Source of the DNA: Eubacterium sp. UBA3782
Lineage (GTDB): Bacteria > Bacillota > Clostridia > Lachnospirales > Lachnospiraceae
Direction: 5' to 3'
Assembly (NCBI GenBank): GCA_002368795.1
Contig: DFFG01000033.1
Location: 1 to 16,860 of the forward strand
Length of the DNA stretch: 16,860 bases
Part shown: piece after piece, positions 13,481 through 16,860 of the stretch
How the letters are laid out: the number at the start of each line of letters is the position of its first letter
Position numbering within the stretch: position 1 is the first letter of the stretch
The notes under the pieces: model-generated
The model's input: the letters and a program-made list of their open reading frames with translations, nothing else
Databases searched by the model: none
What the model was told of the DNA's origin: nothing
Position numbers and translations under genes: made by a program

Positions 13481-15601
13481 ATGACCTTATTAGATCGCAT
13501 TTTTGCTGGAAATGATGCGATGTTTGAGCAGACCGTCGCTACAATCGACCAGGCAGTCGCTAAGTATGGCCCGGATCAGGCTGTAGCCCTGCCGAATACC
13601 GCATACAATTTACCGATTTACTATGGAATGACCGGCCACAAGATCAACACCCTTGGTGAGATGAAGGCTGCCATTCCGGAGATCCAGGCGATGATGGGCA
13701 GAAAGCAGAGACTGCATGACGGTTTCTGGACCGGCATTGCACAGTGCATTCTTTCCGAGTTCTTCGAGGCAATTAAGTATATCGAGGGTAATCCCTACTC
13801 CGGTATCGAGATGGGCTTCAAGGGCGATACCTATGTACGTTCTCTGGGTGTTCCGCTGGTTACCGGCGACATCCCCGGCATCGCTGTTATCATCGGACCG
13901 GCTCCCACTACTGAGCAGGGCGTAGCTCTGGTCAAGGAGTATCAGTCTCAGGGTATCGTAGTTACCCTTGTCGGCGGTATCATCGACCAGATCGAGGAAG
14001 CCGGCGTAAAGACAAGTGAGGAGCTGCGTATCCTTCCGATCGGCAGAAACATCAACTCTGTCGCTCATGTCGTATCCATTGCTGTACGTACCGCCATGAT
14101 CTTCGGTAACGTTGCACCTGGTGCAGCTCAGGAGAACCTGGACTACAACATGCATCGTGTACGTGCTTTCGTCAATGCTTTCGCTCCGATCACTGAGGAG
14201 ATCGTATCCTACGGTGCTGGCGCTATCGCATTCGGCTTCCCGGTTATCACCGACAACTATGACTTCAAGGTTCCGAAGAGCCTGGTTGTTCAGCCGAACG
14301 TCGAAGAGTTCAACGCTACCTCCCTTGAGGCCCGCGATATCAAGATCAAGATCACAAAGGTCGACATCCCGGTATCCTTCGCTTCCTCCTTCGAGGGCGA
14401 GATCATCCGCCGCGGCGATATGCAGGTCGAGTTCGACGGCTCCCGTATGGACTGCTGCGAGCTGGTTCAGACCAGAGAGCTTTCCGAGGTCAACGATCAC
14501 GAGATCACCATCATCGGAAAAGATATCGACGAGATGCCTGTCGGCTCCAAGAACCAGATCGTTTACGTTCTGGAGGTTGCCGGAAAGAGCATGCAGGAGG
14601 ACTTCGAGCCTGTATTCGAGCGTAAGTTCCACAGCTATCTGAACTGTGTCGAGGGTATGATGCACACCGGACAGCGTGACATGATCCGTATCCGTATCAG
14701 CAAAGATACCTTCAATGCCGGCTTCCGTCTGAAAGACATCGGCGAAGTTCTGTACAGCCAGGTCAAGAACGAGTTCGACGCTGTCGTTGACAAGTGCGCC
14801 GTCAAGATCTACACCGATCCGGAAGAGTGTACCAGACTTCGTCATGAGGTCGCCATCCCGCTGTTCAACAAGCGTGATGAGAGACTGGCTACCATGACCG
14901 ACGAGAAGGTTGGCGTATACTACAGCTGCATCATGTGCCAGGCATTCTCCCCGAGCCATGTCTGCATCGTTACTCCCGAGCGTCTGGGTCTGTGCGGAGC
15001 CGTTTCCTGGTTCGACGCAAAGGCAACCTATGAGCTGGATCCGAATGGTCCCTGCCAGGTTGTTACCAAAGAGAAACCCATCGACGAGCGTATCGGTGAG
15101 TACGAGGATGTCAACGAAGTCGTCCGCAAGCTCTCCCAGGGTGCTCTTGAGGATGTATCCCTGTACTCCATCATGGAGAAGCCGATGACCTCCTGCGGAT
15201 GCTTCGAGTGTATCTGCGGTATCGAGCCCTTCTCCAACGGCGTCTGCATCGCAAACCGTGAGTATGCAGGACAGACACCGCTTGGCATGACCTTCTCCGA
15301 GCTGGCTTCCATGACCGGCGGCGGTGTACAGACACCTGGCTTCATGGGACACGGCAAGCACTTCATCGGATCCAAGAAGTTCATGAAGGCTGAGGGCGGC
15401 GTAGCCCGTATCGTATGGCTGCCGAAGGATCTGAAAGAGCAGGTCGCACCGAACCTGAACAAGACCGCGAAAGAGCTCTACGGCATCGACAACTTCACCG
15501 ACATGATCGCTGATGAGACCATCACCACCGATCCGGAGGAGCTGGTTGCATGGCTGACCGAGAAGGGTCATCCGGCACTGGAGATGGAGCCCATGATGTA
15601 A
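13481..15601 (+). CDS. acsB: CO dehydrogenase/acetyl-CoA synthase, acetyl-CoA synthase subunit
   Basis: A 706-aa acetyl-CoA synthase, which condenses CO, a corrinoid-borne methyl group and CoA into acetyl-CoA at the Ni-Ni-[4Fe-4S] A-cluster. All A-cluster cysteines are present: C483, C486, C495 and C505 in the SCIMC...HVC...LGLC region, and C572-G-C574 in TSCGCFECICG. Each is exactly 23 residues below the M. thermoacetica number (C506, C509, C518, C528, C595, C597). F489 matches F512 near the proximal nickel. The protein is thus about 23 residues shorter at the N-terminus than the 729-aa Moorella enzyme. The start is ATG 13481 with GGAGG at 13468-13472, inside the end of cooC. Arginine is mostly CGT, indicating high expression. 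A strong terminator follows and no acsC, acsD or acsE is linked. Confidence 0.98.
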   Translation: MTLLDRIFAGNDAMFEQTVATIDQAVAKYGPDQAVALPNTAYNLPIYYGMTGHKINTLGEMKAAIPEIQAMMGRKQRLHDGFWTGIAQCILSEFFEAIKYIEGNPYSGIEMGFKGDTYVRSLGVPLVTGDIPGIAVIIGPAPTTEQGVALVKEYQSQGIVVTLVGGIIDQIEEAGVKTSEELRILPIGRNINSVAHVVSIAVRTAMIFGNVAPGAAQENLDYNMHRVRAFVNAFAPITEEIVSYGAGAIAFGFPVITDNYDFKVPKSLVVQPNVEEFNATSLEARDIKIKITKVDIPVSFASSFEGEIIRRGDMQVEFDGSRMDCCELVQTRELSEVNDHEITIIGKDIDEMPVGSKNQIVYVLEVAGKSMQEDFEPVFERKFHSYLNCVEGMMHTGQRDMIRIRISKDTFNAGFRLKDIGEVLYSQVKNEFDAVVDKCAVKIYTDPEECTRLRHEVAIPLFNKRDERLATMTDEKVGVYYSCIMCQAFSPSHVCIVTPERLGLCGAVSWFDAKATYELDPNGPCQVVTKEKPIDERIGEYEDVNEVVRKLSQGALEDVSLYSIMEKPMTSCGCFECICGIEPFSNGVCIANREYAGQTPLGMTFSELASMTGGGVQTPGFMGHGKHFIGSKKFMKAEGGVARIVWLPKDLKEQVAPNLNKTAKELYGIDNFTDMIADETITTDPEELVAWLTEKGHPALEMEPMM

Positions 15602-15720
15602 TCAGACCATTCGCTTGTAAGCTGCGATCCGGTCATAACATGGGAACAGGTTGCGAGGAAAGATCCGGCTGAAAACCGAATAACAAGATGACCGGAAAGC
15701 CAGCAATGGAGGAAGGTCAT

Positions 15721-15766
15721 AATAAGGAAGGACGTAAAGGCGAAAGCCGGCGCGTCCTTCCTTATT
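15721..15766 (+). terminator. Long-stem intrinsic terminator after acsB
   Basis: AATAAGGAAGGACG (15721-15734) pairs perfectly with CGTCCTTCCTTATT (15753-15766). A nested GGC-GAAA-GCC (15739-15748) has a GNRA tetraloop. The T-rich end TTATTTTATT follows the descending arm. It marks the end of the CODH/ACS operon 119 bases after the acsB stop; those 119 bases hold no gene. Confidence 0.93.
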
Positions 15767-16040
15767 TTATTCCAAAATTACAGGCAGCTATGCTATACTT
15801 GGGATACCCGGAGGTGATACGTGGCAGCCGGAGGCTGATCAACGCAGACAGGCCACTGGATGCAGGCCAACAGAGGCAGACTACCGAGGCGTTCTTGAAC
15901 TTGTTGGAAAAGATCCGCGGGAGAAAGACCACCGGATATAAAACATCGGTAAAAATATATCGAAGATAGTTCACCGATGACAAATCACAGAATAATCTGT
16001 ATGAAATGTTCGAATCCAAATGACAGGAGAGATAGGTACA
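15767..16040 (+). other. Mostly non-coding stretch before the GH65-like gene
   Basis: This interval holds an extended -10 motif TGCTATACT (15791-15799) with only a poor -35 (TCCAAA, 15771-15776). A strong ribosome-site-like GGAGGTG at 15810-15816 is followed by no open frame longer than five codons from GTG 15821. An inverted repeat CATCGGT (15944-15950) with ACCGATG (15973-15979) lies further on. An open frame ending at 15969 has no credible start, because it either crosses the terminator or begins at ATG 15790 inside the promoter motif. It may be leader sequence of the next gene; I recognise no RNA family. Confidence 0.35.
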
Positions 16041-16658
16041 ATGGAGATCATCAGCTGGGGCGAGCTCCCCTCCATTTGCAATACAGAATTTGTTTTCAAT
16101 TCCCACAGCGACCGGCAGGAAGGCTATCCTGCGCCGGAGGTGCGGCAGCCCTACGGCATCGCCACCTGCAGCACAGAGTATGTGTGGGATGGCGTTCGAT
16201 TTACAGCAAAGAAGGAATGGTTTGGCGCTCCTGGAAATTCACATCTGGTGGTATTTCGCCAGACGATAGAGCCCTTTTCCAACTGTGAATTTATTCTTCA
16301 TGCAGGCCTGGACAAGCCCTCTGCAGGAGCAGCCTGGCAGGCAGCAGAGCTGCTGGAGCTGGATGAAAACATCTGCGGGTATCGTCTGACCAATGATGCA
16401 GGCCGCCAGGCAGTGCTTTTGGAAAATACTTTGGTGTCCTCCTTTTCGATCCATGTGGACGAAAAGAAAGAAGCCATGGATCGGACATATATGGTCACTG
16501 CCTTTGAGGAGGCTCCCGTCAAGCTGGAGCGTTATGCCGTCCTGTTTACCGATGAGGAGCCGGATTTCCAGGAAAAGGCGTACCTTGAGTGCCGGCGGGC
16601 ATCCAAGATGCGGTTTGATGAACTGAAGGGCAGAGGTGCCTGGGAATATAGTTTGTAG
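16041..16658 (+). CDS. Stand-alone GH65-like N-terminal domain protein (probable remnant)
   Basis: A 205-aa cytosolic protein. Its pattern resembles the N-terminal beta-sandwich of GH65 glycoside phosphorylases (maltose, trehalose and kojibiose phosphorylases): VWDGVRFTAKKEWFG, then VVFRQTIEPFSNCEFILHAGLD, then KLERYAVLFTDEE and a closing helix RRASKMRFDELKGRGAWEYSL. In full-length enzymes that last motif (FDxLxxxHxxAW) leads into the (alpha/alpha)6 catalytic barrel; here the frame stops within a few residues, and the next 200 bases hold no continuation in any frame. It is therefore either a truncated remnant or an independent binding domain. I chose ATG 16041, close after ATAGGT (16032-16037); an in-frame ATG at 16020 has no ribosome site. 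No sugar transporter or other carbohydrate gene is adjacent. The gene is fairly sure, the family assignment moderate. Confidence 0.65.
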   Translation: MEIISWGELPSICNTEFVFNSHSDRQEGYPAPEVRQPYGIATCSTEYVWDGVRFTAKKEWFGAPGNSHLVVFRQTIEPFSNCEFILHAGLDKPSAGAAWQAAELLELDENICGYRLTNDAGRQAVLLENTLVSSFSIHVDEKKEAMDRTYMVTAFEEAPVKLERYAVLFTDEEPDFQEKAYLECRRASKMRFDELKGRGAWEYSL

Positions 16659-16860
16659 AAGGGAAAATAGTTGTTTCATTTGCCGTACACATGTGTTAGA
16701 ATTTCTCATGCTGTAAATGAGAACAGAATGTAATTGTTTTTCAGAGCCTAAACTTACCGGCAGCAGTACAAAGCAAGCGAAGCAATCCTGGAATTGTGGC
16801 AATCCCGGCAATTCCAGAAGTTACAGTAAAGTAAGTAGTGTTTGGTCAACAACTCAATAA
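16659..16860 (+). promoter_or_regulatory. Non-coding tail with promoter-like site and hairpins
   Basis: An extended -10 motif TGTTAGAAT (16694-16702) overlaps the 10-bp palindrome ACACATGTGT (16687-16696); no good -35 is seen. TTCTCAT (16703-16709) pairs with ATGAGAA (16717-16723), directly at the predicted start. CTGGAATTG (16788-16796) pairs perfectly with CAATTCCAG (16809-16817) around a 12-base loop, with no T tract after it. This looks like the promoter and structured leader of a gene beyond the window. Confidence 0.4.

Noticed and set aside
13610..15571. Long open frame of 653 codons on the minus strand opposite acsB
   Set aside because: It is an antisense shadow caused by the strongly biased codon use of acsB. 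It has no recognisable domain, and acsB is certain from its complete A-cluster ligands.
15688..15969. Possible 93-aa plus-strand protein after acsB
   Set aside because: Its 5' third lies inside the acsB terminator stem, no start has a ribosome site, and the shorter version from ATG 15790 begins within a promoter-like motif.
1..16860. CRISPR array, insertion sequence, prophage, tRNA or rRNA
   Set aside because: I saw no regularly spaced repeats, transposase or integrase motifs, tRNA-like cloverleaf or rRNA sequence on either strand.

Overview
The window reads as a chromosomal segment of a Gram-positive, strictly anaerobic acetogen, most likely a Blautia-like Lachnospiraceae. The evidence is a CODH/acetyl-CoA synthase operon (Wood-Ljungdahl pathway), the Firmicutes-type rplU-prp-rpmA cluster with an N-terminally extended L27, strong Shine-Dalgarno sites, fairly GC-rich coding DNA, and no rRNA, tRNA, transposase or CRISPR array. 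The taxonomic call is inference from gene content. All genes lie on the + strand.

Left part (1-1290): the 3' portion of an Mrp/NBP35-type Fe-S carrier ATPase. It is followed by a self-contained unit: a strong promoter, a folded leader of about 140 nt that can bury the Shine-Dalgarno, a 76-aa HPr-like protein lacking the phosphorylatable histidine, and a strong terminator.

Middle part (1295-10233): a long probable operon of a radical SAM protein (TIGR03960 type), its partner (TIGR03936 type) and an RNase E/G-family nuclease, joined by ATGA start/stop overlaps, then a CPBP membrane protease and a DegV fatty-acid-binding protein. A compact terminator follows whose loop and descending arm contain the promoter of rplU-prp-rpmA. 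Prp is the protease that trims the L27 extension encoded two genes later. obgE follows between two terminators.

Right part (10234-15766): a 432-bp regulatory region with several inverted and direct repeats and an extended -10 promoter, then cooS/acsA (Ni-CODH), cooC (Ni-insertion ATPase) and acsB (acetyl-CoA synthase). CooS reduces CO2 to CO, CooC matures the nickel site, and AcsB joins CO, a methyl group and CoA at its A-cluster. All metal ligands checked are present. A 14-bp terminator stem ends the operon directly after acsB, so the corrinoid protein (acsC/acsD) and methyltransferase (acsE) genes are not linked here.

Tail (15767-16860): a mostly non-coding stretch, a 205-aa protein that looks like the N-terminal beta-sandwich of a GH65 glycoside phosphorylase without its catalytic barrel, and a final non-coding stretch with hairpins and a promoter-like site, probably the leader of a gene beyond the window.
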